Of a stretch of 64,000 bases of DNA, positions 44,136-52,683 are shown one piece after another. This stretch comes from Haliscomenobacter hydrossis DSM 1100 (GTDB lineage: Bacteria > Bacteroidota > Bacteroidia > Chitinophagales > Saprospiraceae). The DNA is taken from assembly GCF_000212735.1 (NCBI RefSeq), contig NC_015510.1, forward strand, positions 4,093,001 through 4,157,000, in the 5' to 3' direction. Both the position numbers and the translations under genes were made by a program. The number at the start of each line of letters is the position of its first letter. Within the stretch, counting starts at the first letter, position 1. The notes beneath the pieces are model-generated. The model was not told where the DNA came from, made no database searches, and was given only the letters and a program-made list of their open reading frames with translations.

Positions 44136-44143
44136 CAAATCTA
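44136..44143 (-). promoter_or_regulatory. -7 box upstream of the DUF433 gene
   Basis: Minus strand TAGATTTG (TAnnTTTG) about 30 bases before the DUF433 ATG. No TTG is seen 19-21 bases upstream of it; the -33 element is weak or absent. Confidence 0.45.
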
Positions 44144-44242
44144 ATTTCTGGAGCAACCTTTTATAGGAAAAAAACTGTTTCCCATTTATTTTTACCTTCT
44201 TAAAGATGTTATTCCTCTATCATTCACCAACCCGATACAACC

Positions 44243-46015
44243 TTGGCAACAGAACAACCCAAAAGTAAGTTCAATTTCTACCTGCTTCGCCGGGTTATGG
44301 CTCAGGCCAAACCCTACCAGGGCGTGTTAATTGCTTCAGCCATCATGGCGATAGTGCTGGCGCCGCTGGGTACCTTGCGCCCCTGGCTGGTGCAGGTCAT
44401 GGTGGATGAACACATTTTTAAGCTCGATATTAAAGGGCTGGGAACGATGGCGTTGATTTTTTTGGTATCCTTGCTTTTTCACGCCTTCTTGCAATACGTG
44501 TTTCAATATGCCACCAGTTGGTTGGGGCAGTGTGTAGTGCGCGACCTCCGGGTAGGCATTTTTCAGCACATCACCAGTTTGCGCTTGCGCTACTTTGATC
44601 GCACTCCCGTGGGTAACTCGATCACCCGTACCATCAGCGATATGGAAACCATCAATACGGTGTTTTCACAAGGAGTGATCACCATGATTGCCGATATCCT
44701 GACCCTGGTATTCGTTTTGGGGATCATGTTTTACACGAGTTGGAAATTGACCCTGGCTTGTTTGCTCACCTTGCCTTTTTTGATGGCTACGAGTTATTTT
44801 TTCCAAAAAAATGTAAAACGTTCTTTTCAGGATGTACGCACCCAGGTGGCGCGGATGAATTCTTTTTTACAAGAACGCATTACGGGCATGCGCATCGTGC
44901 AAATTTTCAATGCTGAACAACAGGAAGGGGCTAAATTCCGCGAGGTCAACCGCGATTATACCAAGGCCAACCTCGATTCGGTATTTTATTACGCCGTGTT
45001 TTATGCCGTGGTGGAAATTATTGCTGCTGCTACCCTTGGCCTGATGATTTGGTGGGGCGCACGTGGCGTCATTGCCGACGAAGTCACGATGGGTTCCCTG
45101 GTGGCTTTCCCCATTTACCTCAATATGCTTTTCAACCCGATCCGCACCCTGGCCGATCGTTTCAATACCCTGCAAATGGGTTTGGTTGCCGCCGACCGGG
45201 TTTTTGCGCTACTGGATGATCCAGAAAATTTGGAACAAAACGGCAGTTTTAAACCCGATAAACTTCAAGGCGAGGTCGACTTTGACCGGGTATGGTTTGC
45301 CTACAACGAAGAGGATTTCGTGTTGAAAGATGTCAGTTTTCACATCAATCCGGGCGAGACGCTGGCTATTGTGGGGGCTACAGGCTCCGGTAAATCGACC
45401 ATCATCAATATCCTCAATCGCTTTTACGACATTCAAAAAGGGGCTATAAAAGTAGACGGGGTCGACATTCGCGAGTACGATTTGTTCGCCCTGCGCCGCA
45501 GGGTAGCGCTGGTTTTGCAGGATGTATTCCTCTTTGCAGGAACCGTGCTCGAAAACATCACCCTGCGCGACGATACCATCACCCGCGAACAGGTCATCAA
45601 CGCGGCCAAAATGATCGGTGCCCACGCATTCATCGAAAGGCTACCGGGAGGTTACGATTATCAGGTGATGGAACGGGGGGCAACGTTGTCGATGGGGCAA
45701 CGGCAGTTGATTTCCTTTGTACGCGCCCTGGTTTTTGAACCAGATATTTTGATCCTGGATGAAGCAACGTCTTCCATTGACCCCGAATCGGAATCGGTGA
45801 TTCAATTTGCCATTGAAACCATGATCGCCAAACGCACCTCGATCATCATTGCCCACCGCCTCTCAACCATTCGGCACGCTGACAATATCCTGGTGCTGCA
45901 CAAAGGCGAAGTCCAGGAGTACGGCCCACACGAGGAGTTGCTGCGCAATGAAAACGGGCATTACAAACAGTTGTACGAGATGCAGTTTTTGCAGGTTGGA
46001 GTGCTGGAGGAATAA
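44243..46015 (+). CDS. ABC exporter, fused membrane and ATP-binding domains (MsbA/BmrA-like)
   Basis: A 590-residue half-transporter that works as a homo- or heterodimer. Six membrane helices occupy residues about 20-320, then the ATP-binding domain has the P-loop IVGATGSGKSTIINIL, Q-loop VLQDVFLFAG, signature TLSMGQRQLISFVRAL and Walker B ILILDEATSSIDPESE, with the switch His in IIAHRLSTI. The signature is LSMGQ instead of LSGGQ. Substrates of this class range from lipids to drugs. Start is TTG (44243), the only fitting start codon, since the frame upstream shows no ATG and the first Met in frame falls inside the first helix region. A 160-base repeat follows the stop. Confidence 0.93.
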   Translation: MATEQPKSKFNFYLLRRVMAQAKPYQGVLIASAIMAIVLAPLGTLRPWLVQVMVDEHIFKLDIKGLGTMALIFLVSLLFHAFLQYVFQYATSWLGQCVVRDLRVGIFQHITSLRLRYFDRTPVGNSITRTISDMETINTVFSQGVITMIADILTLVFVLGIMFYTSWKLTLACLLTLPFLMATSYFFQKNVKRSFQDVRTQVARMNSFLQERITGMRIVQIFNAEQQEGAKFREVNRDYTKANLDSVFYYAVFYAVVEIIAAATLGLMIWWGARGVIADEVTMGSLVAFPIYLNMLFNPIRTLADRFNTLQMGLVAADRVFALLDDPENLEQNGSFKPDKLQGEVDFDRVWFAYNEEDFVLKDVSFHINPGETLAIVGATGSGKSTIINILNRFYDIQKGAIKVDGVDIREYDLFALRRRVALVLQDVFLFAGTVLENITLRDDTITREQVINAAKMIGAHAFIERLPGGYDYQVMERGATLSMGQRQLISFVRALVFEPDILILDEATSSIDPESESVIQFAIETMIAKRTSIIIAHRLSTIRHADNILVLHKGEVQEYGPHEELLRNENGHYKQLYEMQFLQVGVLEE

Positions 46016-46020
46016 ACCTA

Positions 46021-46180
46021 GAGCATGTTTACATATTTTTGTTTTAAGCGAAAATGAGGCCGATTTGAGTTAAATGAGGCACGAAAAGCGGAGTTTAGCA
46101 GCGCTAAATGAGCATTTTCGGAACGAAACTCAACTCAAATCGGGCCATTTGCAGCAAAACAAAAAAAATTAAACATGCTC
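46021..46180. repeat. ~160-base inverted-repeat element (TAGCAGCGCTA set)
   Basis: Terminal repeats GAGCATGTTTA (left) and TAAACATGCTC (right), continuing inward with TTTTGTTTT and CCGATTTGAGTT blocks that also pair. The centre holds CGAAAAGCGGAGTTTAGCAG and CGCTAAATGAGCATTTTCGG. It lies between the ABC exporter stop and the orphan helical protein; the right terminal repeat supplies that protein's last codons (GAG CAT GTT TAA). About 47 bases of the centre also occur, in reverse complement, at about 50967-51015. Confidence 0.85.
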
Positions 46181-47617
46181 TTTGAACCTAAAACTTAAAA
46201 CTTCCTCCAACCACTGCTTATTTCCCAACGGCTGCAACACCTGCACATCCCGATCCAATTGTCCCTTGAATCCGGCCACATCCCGGATATCCGCACTGGC
46301 GTACCGCAACAGGCACAAGCGCTGGAGGATGTGCAAAAAATTGAGGCTCGACTTTTTTTGATAGTCCGACAATTGCCGGTTGCGTTGCACAAAGCGACGG
46401 GTCGCATTCATCAGTGACAATAAAGCCTCCGTTTCCGCCAACAGGAAATAACTCTTCAACTGGATCAACTTTGCCGAAAGGTGGTAAAAAGCATCGGTAA
46501 ACTCCACATTGTGCAACATGCGCAAAGCTGAGGGATAGTCTTTTTTTTCAAAATACAAGTTGGCCAGGTTGTAGGTATACACGTTCTGGTGTAAGTCCGG
46601 CGCCAGATAATGTTGGTAATCCTGAATGAACTGCTCTGTCCAGACATAATCCCCCGTGCGGATGCCTGCCGTAATGATGTTGGTAAAGGTCCATTGGGTC
46701 AGGGTACCATTTTTGAAGATAATGGACTCATCCAGCAGCAATTTGTACAGGTAAAGAATTTCCTGGTAATAATGCGTTTCGCCAGAGTTGATGCGCAATA
46801 CGGCAAAATTGAGCACGTAAGTGTACAATAGGCGCAGCTCGTGTTGGGGAATGACCTTTAAATGTTGTTGCAACAACTGCTTCAGCTCCAGGTATGCGGC
46901 TTGGCCAGTTTGCTGGGTAAACATATCATAAGCGGCCAGATAAACTTGCAGTGCTGGAAATCTCGCCAACTCCTCTACGTTTAGGCGATACCACGCAATG
47001 ATGTCCTCAATAAACGCACAGTGGTAATCGGCATTAACGGCGGTATTCCGGCTGGCCATGTCGCAGGCAATTTTCATTTTTTCCAGCTGGTAAAAACGAT
47101 CGAGGGCATCACTGCGCGATTGAAGGTGCGGCGTGTATGCCCGTTTTTCCTGGCTCATCAGGTGTTGATCTTGTAACTCTTGCAATTGGTATTCTGCAAA
47201 CCAATAATTGCCATCACGCCAGGCTTGGGCTGCTTGAACCTGGGTGTAACGTTCCAATTGCAGGACGCAGGGTTCTAGCCATTCGTGGTCTAACAAACTG
47301 CGGATGAGCAATTGTTTTTGCAGTCTAGTTTCCCGGGCGTAGCGGGCTTGCGCCAAAAAATCATACAGCAAATACAGCAGATCAGAAATTAGGTTATTGA
47401 ATTTTAACTCGTTGTACACCTCAGGTGCAAAACCAAGGCTGTAAATTTCCTTTTTATCAATGGGTTTTCGGGCTTTGAGTTGTTGCTCAATGGCGTCTAT
47501 CAGCAACCTCAGGTTTTTGTTTTGGTTAAAAAAAGAAGAATGGACATACAAAACAAATTGCTTTCGTTCTTTTGCATTGAAATTTTGGTACAATTCCAGG
47601 AAGCGGTTCTTTTTCAA
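46169..47617 (-). CDS. Helical-repeat protein of unknown function
   Basis: A 482-residue protein with no recognised domain and no signal peptide. It is almost entirely helical, with Leu/Gln-rich segments resembling TPR-like repeats (FAVLRINSGETHYYQEILYLYK, VYTYNLANLYFEKKDYPSAL). It begins MKKNRFLELYQNFNAKERKQ from a TTG codon (47617); the upstream frame has a stop, so this is the only start. Its last three codons and stop lie in the terminal repeat of the 46021-46180 element. A -7-like box (TACTTTTG complement at 47652-47659) precedes it. Confidence 0.75.
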   Translation of the reverse strand: MKKNRFLELYQNFNAKERKQFVLYVHSSFFNQNKNLRLLIDAIEQQLKARKPIDKKEIYSLGFAPEVYNELKFNNLISDLLYLLYDFLAQARYARETRLQKQLLIRSLLDHEWLEPCVLQLERYTQVQAAQAWRDGNYWFAEYQLQELQDQHLMSQEKRAYTPHLQSRSDALDRFYQLEKMKIACDMASRNTAVNADYHCAFIEDIIAWYRLNVEELARFPALQVYLAAYDMFTQQTGQAAYLELKQLLQQHLKVIPQHELRLLYTYVLNFAVLRINSGETHYYQEILYLYKLLLDESIIFKNGTLTQWTFTNIITAGIRTGDYVWTEQFIQDYQHYLAPDLHQNVYTYNLANLYFEKKDYPSALRMLHNVEFTDAFYHLSAKLIQLKSYFLLAETEALLSLMNATRRFVQRNRQLSDYQKKSSLNFLHILQRLCLLRYASADIRDVAGFKGQLDRDVQVLQPLGNKQWLEEVLSFRFKEHV

Positions 47618-47651
47618 AATTCTATAATTTTATTGATAAAAAACTGATTAA

Positions 47652-47659
47652 CAAAAGTA
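47652..47659 (-). promoter_or_regulatory. -7 box upstream of the helical-repeat gene
   Basis: Minus strand TACTTTTG, 35 bases before the start codon; no TTG at the right -33 distance. It faces the opposite-strand box at 47732-47739 in the 144-base divergent gap. Confidence 0.5.
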
Positions 47660-47731
47660 TAATTTTATTTCACTGTATTTTAATTTCTATAAATTCATTT
47701 TTTTGTCCTTTACTAACCCTTCCCAGACCCC

Positions 47732-47739
47732 TACTTTTG
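47732..47739 (+). promoter_or_regulatory. -7 box upstream of the cohesin/dockerin gene
   Basis: TACTTTTG, matching TAnnTTTG, 22 bases before the ATG at 47762. A TTTG occurs at 47702-47705, but the 26-base spacer is longer than usual. Confidence 0.55.
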
Positions 47740-47761
47740 TAAGAACAAAAAGAAAAATCTC

Positions 47762-50236
47762 ATGCAACGTTTTTATGCATTCTTCACTTTCCTGGCTTTG
47801 TGGTCAGTGCAATTGAGCGCACAAAGCGCCAATTGCCTCAACATCTACCTGGCTCAAGCCGATGCCAGTGGTTCTGATACGCTGGTGCTCGACGTACGGG
47901 TACGCGATTTTAACGGAGTTGTAGGATTACAGTACACCAGCAAGTGGGATACTGCCGTGCTGGACTTCATTGGGGTGTCAAATTTTGGCCTGCCTGAATT
48001 GCGCAGCAGTAACTTTAGCTTGGGGTCTCCCAACCTGAACAAGGGCTTGCTCAGCCTTTCTTGGTTCAAACTCGACAGCACCTACCGGCAGGACGGTGCA
48101 AGACTGTATAGCCTGAAATTTTTCATCAAAAATAAAGTGGCAACGGCTACCAGTATTCAATTTGCCGATGAACCTGTGCCAAGTGAGGTGACATACAATG
48201 GCACTCGGGCCTTATCCATACCGGGTTTGATCGGCCTGAAGGTGAATTTAAAAAGCACCAACTCTTCTGATCCACTACACATTACCCGCATCTGCTCCGC
48301 GATGAGCACTTGTCTGGATTCTTTGGCCAGTGCTTTTGTGGAAGCCAGTGGAGGAACAGCACCTTATCGGTACTTATGGCTGGGGAAGACCCAAAACTTT
48401 CAGGAAAGAGCGATTACGGGAGCAAAACCAGGGCCCTATTTGCTTTGGGTTATCGATGCCAAGCAGGATACAGCATTGGCCTTGGTAGGCGTGTCTAAAG
48501 CCAGTCAACCGGGTTTTGGCATTTACGTCAATATATCGATCGCTTGCGACGATACCAGCAAACAAAAAGCCACGATCACTGCGGCCAATCTAGCCTTGCC
48601 GGGCACGTTTAGTTTTGCCTGGAGCAATGGCCAGCGTGATGAAAATGTGGCAGTAAGTTCGATCAGGGTGTCAAAAGATAGCATCTATAGTTTGACCGTA
48701 ACGGATGCCAGCGGATGTAAAGTCACCTTGCCCAATTTATCGGCAGCGATATGCTACAACGATACCAATCCTGTTGATACCATTCCTCAGGATACCATTA
48801 TGTACCCAGGTGCCAATTTGAGCGTGGAAAATACCATTGCCAAATCAGGTGAAGTTTTTTGTGCCGACGTAGTGGCGAGCAATATTCCGTCCTTGAGTGG
48901 ATTGCAGTTTGCCCTGCGTTGGGATACCAGCATGTTGACTTTCCACAGTGTAAAATACCCCAAACCGGAAGTAATTGACCCCAACACCCTGGGTTTGAAC
49001 AAGGCAGCCAAGGGAGAACTGCGCTTTGTCAAGGTGTATTCTCCCTTTGCCGCAGCCTTTGCCTACGAAAAACTCTTTGAGGTCTGCTTTTCCAGTAAAT
49101 CCAGTGGAGACTCTACCCAAATTGTTTTTGCCCCCGACATCTTGCCAACGCTGGCCATAGATGCGCAACAAAACATCATTCCCCTGAATACCTATGCCGG
49201 ATCGGCGCTTGTATTCCCGGCTATTTGGCCCGGCGATGCCGACCGAAATGGCACCGTAGATCAGTTTGATTTATTGCCCATTGGGTTGGCCTATGGCACC
49301 AGTGGAACCACGCGCAGCAATCCACAAATTACCTGGGAAGCCCAAAGTACCCAGAAATGGGGCAAAACCCTGGTCAATAGTAACATTGATCTGGCCTTTG
49401 TTGACGCAGATGGAAATGGGCTCATTGATGCGGCGGATACTTCGGCCATGGCCCGCAACTGGCAACGCAAACACAATGACGGTTTGCCAAAGCTCAATCA
49501 ACCCGAAATTCGTACGGGCGGCGCATCCTTGTTCATTAATGCCGATACGGTGCTGAGTGGGCCCGGACAGTGGTTTCCACTGGAATTGGGTACTCCTGAT
49601 CAAGCGGCGGAGAATGTATACGGTTTGGCCTTTAGCGTTGTGTACAACCCCAACGAAGTAAAAGAAAATGAGCTGAAGTTTAGTCCGGAAACTTCCTGGT
49701 TGGGCACCTTGGGGCAAGACTTGCTTGCTTTCCAACGCCACAACCCGACGGCAGGCCGCATTGATGTAGCTCTAGTCCGCAGCGACGGCCGCAATGTTAG
49801 TGGTTCGGGCCGCATTGGGAAAGTGAAAATCACGATTGAAGACGTTATTTTGAACCTGCGTGATGGCGAAAATCCCAAAATTCAACTAGGCATTGAAAAC
49901 GTGCGCCTGATCAACAACGCCGATCACCTCGTTCCTATAACGCCCCTGTCGAGTACGCCCAGTGCCAAAAAACAAGTCAGCACTTCGGCATACAATCCTT
50001 ATCTGGATGCACGGATTCGGGTGTACCCTCAGCCAGCCACCGATTTGCTGTACCTCGACTATGGCGATTTACAACTGCGCAGTGTTCAATTGCTGCAATT
50101 GGACGGCAAGGCGCTGAGTGGAATACTGGCCCCACAACGTAGCCTGAGTTTGGCGGGAGTCCCTGCGGGGGTATACCTGCTCAAGGTGGTGGCCGAAAGT
50201 GGTGTAGCCATGAAAAAAGTGCTGGTTACCCGCTGA
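47762..50236 (+). CDS. Secreted cohesin/dockerin-like protein with T9SS sorting domain
   Basis: An 824-residue exported surface protein. A signal peptide (RFYAFFTFLALWSVQLSAQ) opens it. Three cohesin-like modules are visible by their Asp-x-x-G-x-x-G-x-Q patterns (LVLDVRVRDFNGVVGLQYTS; FCADVVASNIPSLSGLQFAL; ENVYGLAFSVVYNP). A pair of dockerin-type calcium loops, GDADRNGTVDQFD and VDADGNGLIDAAD, lies at about residues 495-570. The C-terminal ~80 residues (ARIRVYPQPATDLLYLDY ... GVPAGVYLLKVVAESGVAMKKVLVTR) are a type A T9SS sorting domain, so the protein should cross the outer membrane by the type IX system and be anchored or released. Role: probably extracellular scaffolding or polysaccharide work; not proven. 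Confidence 0.88.
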   Translation: MQRFYAFFTFLALWSVQLSAQSANCLNIYLAQADASGSDTLVLDVRVRDFNGVVGLQYTSKWDTAVLDFIGVSNFGLPELRSSNFSLGSPNLNKGLLSLSWFKLDSTYRQDGARLYSLKFFIKNKVATATSIQFADEPVPSEVTYNGTRALSIPGLIGLKVNLKSTNSSDPLHITRICSAMSTCLDSLASAFVEASGGTAPYRYLWLGKTQNFQERAITGAKPGPYLLWVIDAKQDTALALVGVSKASQPGFGIYVNISIACDDTSKQKATITAANLALPGTFSFAWSNGQRDENVAVSSIRVSKDSIYSLTVTDASGCKVTLPNLSAAICYNDTNPVDTIPQDTIMYPGANLSVENTIAKSGEVFCADVVASNIPSLSGLQFALRWDTSMLTFHSVKYPKPEVIDPNTLGLNKAAKGELRFVKVYSPFAAAFAYEKLFEVCFSSKSSGDSTQIVFAPDILPTLAIDAQQNIIPLNTYAGSALVFPAIWPGDADRNGTVDQFDLLPIGLAYGTSGTTRSNPQITWEAQSTQKWGKTLVNSNIDLAFVDADGNGLIDAADTSAMARNWQRKHNDGLPKLNQPEIRTGGASLFINADTVLSGPGQWFPLELGTPDQAAENVYGLAFSVVYNPNEVKENELKFSPETSWLGTLGQDLLAFQRHNPTAGRIDVALVRSDGRNVSGSGRIGKVKITIEDVILNLRDGENPKIQLGIENVRLINNADHLVPITPLSSTPSAKKQVSTSAYNPYLDARIRVYPQPATDLLYLDYGDLQLRSVQLLQLDGKALSGILAPQRSLSLAGVPAGVYLLKVVAESGVAMKKVLVTR

Positions 50237-50283
50237 TCTGGTGTCCTCGGTATTATTGTCCTAACAATTTAGCTTAACGTGTT

Positions 50284-50862
50284 ATGAAAACATCCATCAT
50301 CTTCATATTTTCTTTATTGCTGTGCGGCGTAGTGTTCGGACAGTTGGATTCTAGCAAAGTCATTTCGGGCAGACTACAGTGTCTAAACGGATGGCCTTTA
50401 GCTGGACAAATCGTAGTATTAACGGATACCCTGAGCGGGCAAAAAATCGAACAAAACCTCGACTCATCCGGAGTGTTTTTGTTCCAAAACGTCCCAATTG
50501 GCCGTACTTACCAATTGAGTCTGAAAAACGAATTTCCAGAAATTGATACATTACGCGCCATCTCGGTGCTCGATCTGGTAAAAATTAGCCATCATATACT
50601 TGGTATACGCAGTTTGGATATTGCCGCTCAAATTGCAGCCGATCTCAATGAATCTTTTGGCGTGACTACATTTGATTTGGTAGTGCTGACGCAGTTTTTG
50701 CAAGGCAAGCGCAGTGCTATTGGCATCAAAAAATCTTTGATACTGCTCAACGGAACCACTGCATATTCCCATAACATCATTCCAAACTTCAGCAGTAGCC
50801 TCTGGGGGCTACATTTCGTTTATGTCATCAAAGGTGATGTAGATGGATCAGGTTGTCCCTGA
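50284..50862 (+). CDS. Short secreted dockerin-like protein (possibly truncated)
   Basis: A 192-residue exported protein with signal peptide MKTSIIFIFSLLLCGVVFG. Residues about 28-90 look like a carboxypeptidase-regulatory-type beta domain (GWPLAGQIVVLTDTLSG). The part after it has two dockerin-like helix pairs (ISVLDLVKISHHILGI; VTTFDLVVLTQFLQG). Proteins of this type usually continue past the GDVDGSG segment and end in a T9SS sorting domain, but here the frame stops after VIKGDVDGSGCP. This looks like a 3' truncation; a 195-base repeat element lies 28 bases downstream. The gene is just after the larger cohesin/dockerin gene and may be its partner. Confidence 0.75.
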   Translation: MKTSIIFIFSLLLCGVVFGQLDSSKVISGRLQCLNGWPLAGQIVVLTDTLSGQKIEQNLDSSGVFLFQNVPIGRTYQLSLKNEFPEIDTLRAISVLDLVKISHHILGIRSLDIAAQIAADLNESFGVTTFDLVVLTQFLQGKRSAIGIKKSLILLNGTTAYSHNIIPNFSSSLWGLHFVYVIKGDVDGSGCP

Positions 50863-50890
50863 TTGATTAAGCCTAATTGAGCGTATGTTT

Positions 50891-51087
50891 TGAGCCTGTT
50901 TCTCGTGGAGTGTATTTGGGATTCTACTTCGCGCTGCAAATGACAAGAATTTACTCCAACTTCGTTCCGAAAATGCTCATTTAGCGCTGCTAAACTCCGC
51001 TTTTCGTACCTCTTTGGAGCAAATTCTTGCTCATTTTCGCTGCAAACCAGAATCTCAAATACACTCCTAGTTGGAGCAGGCTCATTT
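50891..51087. repeat. ~195-base inverted-repeat element (TAGCAGCGCTA set)
   Basis: The ends TGAGCCTGTTTCTCGTGGAG and, complementary, TGAGCCTGCTCCAACTAGGA begin arms that continue through GTGTATTTGGGATTCT. An inner pair (GCAAATGACAAGAATTTACTCC and its complement) forms a second stem. The centre holds CCGAAAATGCTCATTTAGCG then CTGCTAAACTCCGCTTTTCG, which is the reverse complement of the core of the 46021 element. The right end lies about five bases before the stop of the CAP-domain gene. Confidence 0.85.
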
Positions 51088-51092
51088 TTTAT

Positions 51093-51662
51093 TTACTGGC
51101 ATTTTTTCGCCTCGCCCGCCGGGTCTTTTTCTCTGCCGAACCAAACCACGGCATAGTTCCCATACAAGCCTACGCCGCAAGCGTTCCAGGTCAGTTTTTT
51201 CCACATGCTGCGATTGATCATCATGTTGTTGTGGCCAGCGCTCCTTTTCCATCCGGCAATGGCCTCATTGGCATTGGCGCCATTGCTTTGCCAATAAGAA
51301 ATTTCGAATCCTTCGCCAGGATAAGAACTCAGTTCTTTGGGTTTTTTCCACATACACTCAGCCTGGGCGTGATCGTCAGTATAGCAGCAGGGCGTCCAGG
51401 TACCCTGGTCTGACCAACTGTGCAAATTGCAGTTGCCCTTCACGGGCTGGTTGATTTCCAAGTCTTTGGCATGAGCCTGAGCTACCACGGTCATCGAAGC
51501 CGACAAAGGGATGCGGGGCAGTTTATACTGCTTGCGGTAAGCATTCAGCTGTTCGTATATTTTGTATTCTTCTGCCGAAAGACATACGGCGGCGGGGCTT
51601 GTTTTTTTTGCGCCAAAAGCCACGGATAAGGCTACGGCAACGTAGAGCAGCAGGGTTTGCAT
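51093..51662 (-). CDS. Secreted CAP-domain (SCP/PR1) protein
   Basis: A 189-residue exported CAP-superfamily protein. Signal peptide MQTLLLYVAVALSVAFGA. The domain has LNAYRKQYKLPRIPLSASMTVVAQAHAKDLEIN, the buried-His block CNLHSWSDQGTW, and the end NACGVGLYGNYAVVWFGREKD, which contains the conserved VVWFG strand. Six cysteines suggest disulphides. CAP proteins have many roles and the sequence does not tell which. The repeat 50891-51087 lies just beyond its stop. Confidence 0.9.
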   Translation of the reverse strand: MQTLLLYVAVALSVAFGAKKTSPAAVCLSAEEYKIYEQLNAYRKQYKLPRIPLSASMTVVAQAHAKDLEINQPVKGNCNLHSWSDQGTWTPCCYTDDHAQAECMWKKPKELSSYPGEGFEISYWQSNGANANEAIAGWKRSAGHNNMMINRSMWKKLTWNACGVGLYGNYAVVWFGREKDPAGEAKKCQ

Positions 51663-51701
51663 GGATTGTTTTTTTCTTTCCCTAACGCGTTCTCCTAGGA
51701 A

Positions 51702-52604
51702 TTAATTATTCACGGGATCAACTACCCCATGCAGGGGCATCTCTGCCGGGCGGGTACGTTTCCAGCGGCGGTGGGTCCACAGCCAGTATTCGGGGCGCTC
51801 TTGAATGACTTTTTCCAGCACCCGGGTATGTGCTTCTGAAATTTCTCCAACCTGGGTTTGGTGTGGTTCGGCGCAAACGAGCTCAGCATTGACCTCCAGG
51901 TAGCCGCGTTTTAAGCGCTTGACTTTAAGAAAAATTACCGGACAATCGTATTGCAGTGCGTAGCGTTCAGCGCCCAGAAAGACAGGGGTTTCCTGGTTGA
52001 GAAACATCGTCCAGTAGGCATTGTGCGGATTGGAGGGCGCTTGATCGGTGCCAAAAATGGTGGCAATGGTGCGTTGGTGGTTTTCGGCGTAAAAGGTTTT
52101 GACATTCCGCGTTGGCACCATTTCCATACCAAACCGACTGCGCGATTGTTGGAGTTTCTCGTTGAGAAATTTATTTTTTAAGGGGTGGTAAATGGCCACA
52201 CCCGTATGAGGAATTTGCATACAGATCGCCATCGCGGCCAATTCCCAATTGCAATAGTGGCCCCCGGCGATGATCACCTGCTTGCCTTCTTTCGCAAAAC
52301 GATCGAATACCTCAATGTCATTCACCCGGCAACGCTCCAATAGCTCCTCTTTGGACATCGAAAACAAGCGGACCGTCTCGACGATCAGGTCAAAAAAGAA
52401 ACGGTAAAACTCATCAGCAATGGCTCGGATTTCCTGCTCGTTTTTGTCAGGAAAAGAATTGCGCAGGTTGTTCAAGACCACTTTGGTACGATAGCCGAAT
52501 CCACGGTACAATACCCAATACAAAAAATCAGCAAGTTTGTGCAAAACCCCTAATGGCAATCGCGATAGGGGAAGTAAGATGAGATAATACAAGATTCGGC
52601 TCAT
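51702..52604 (-). CDS. Lipid A biosynthesis acyltransferase (LpxL/HtrB-type)
   Basis: A 300-residue inner-membrane acyltransferase that adds a secondary acyl chain to lipid A. A single N-terminal helix region (ILYYLILLPLSRLPLGVL), then the HX4E catalytic motif in GGHYCNWELAAMAI (His and Glu), GTDQAPSNP (the family block in place of DQxxGxxG), PVFLGAERYALQYDCPVI and a late WLWTHRRWKRTRP that ends the family. Length is normal. A -7-like box is 20 bases upstream of the start (52624-52631). Confidence 0.92.
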   Translation of the reverse strand: MSRILYYLILLPLSRLPLGVLHKLADFLYWVLYRGFGYRTKVVLNNLRNSFPDKNEQEIRAIADEFYRFFFDLIVETVRLFSMSKEELLERCRVNDIEVFDRFAKEGKQVIIAGGHYCNWELAAMAICMQIPHTGVAIYHPLKNKFLNEKLQQSRSRFGMEMVPTRNVKTFYAENHQRTIATIFGTDQAPSNPHNAYWTMFLNQETPVFLGAERYALQYDCPVIFLKVKRLKRGYLEVNAELVCAEPHQTQVGEISEAHTRVLEKVIQERPEYWLWTHRRWKRTRPAEMPLHGVVDPVNN

Positions 52605-52623
52605 ACAATGAGTTGTTTCCCGG

Positions 52624-52631
52624 CAAAAATA
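52624..52631 (-). promoter_or_regulatory. -7 box upstream of the acyltransferase gene
   Basis: Minus strand TATTTTTG, matching TAnnTTTG, 20 bases before the ATG. No TTG at the canonical -33 distance. Confidence 0.5.
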
Positions 52632-52683
52632 GCCTTAATTGCCAATTTTCACTACGATGTCTTCAGGAATGGCATAGATTTAT

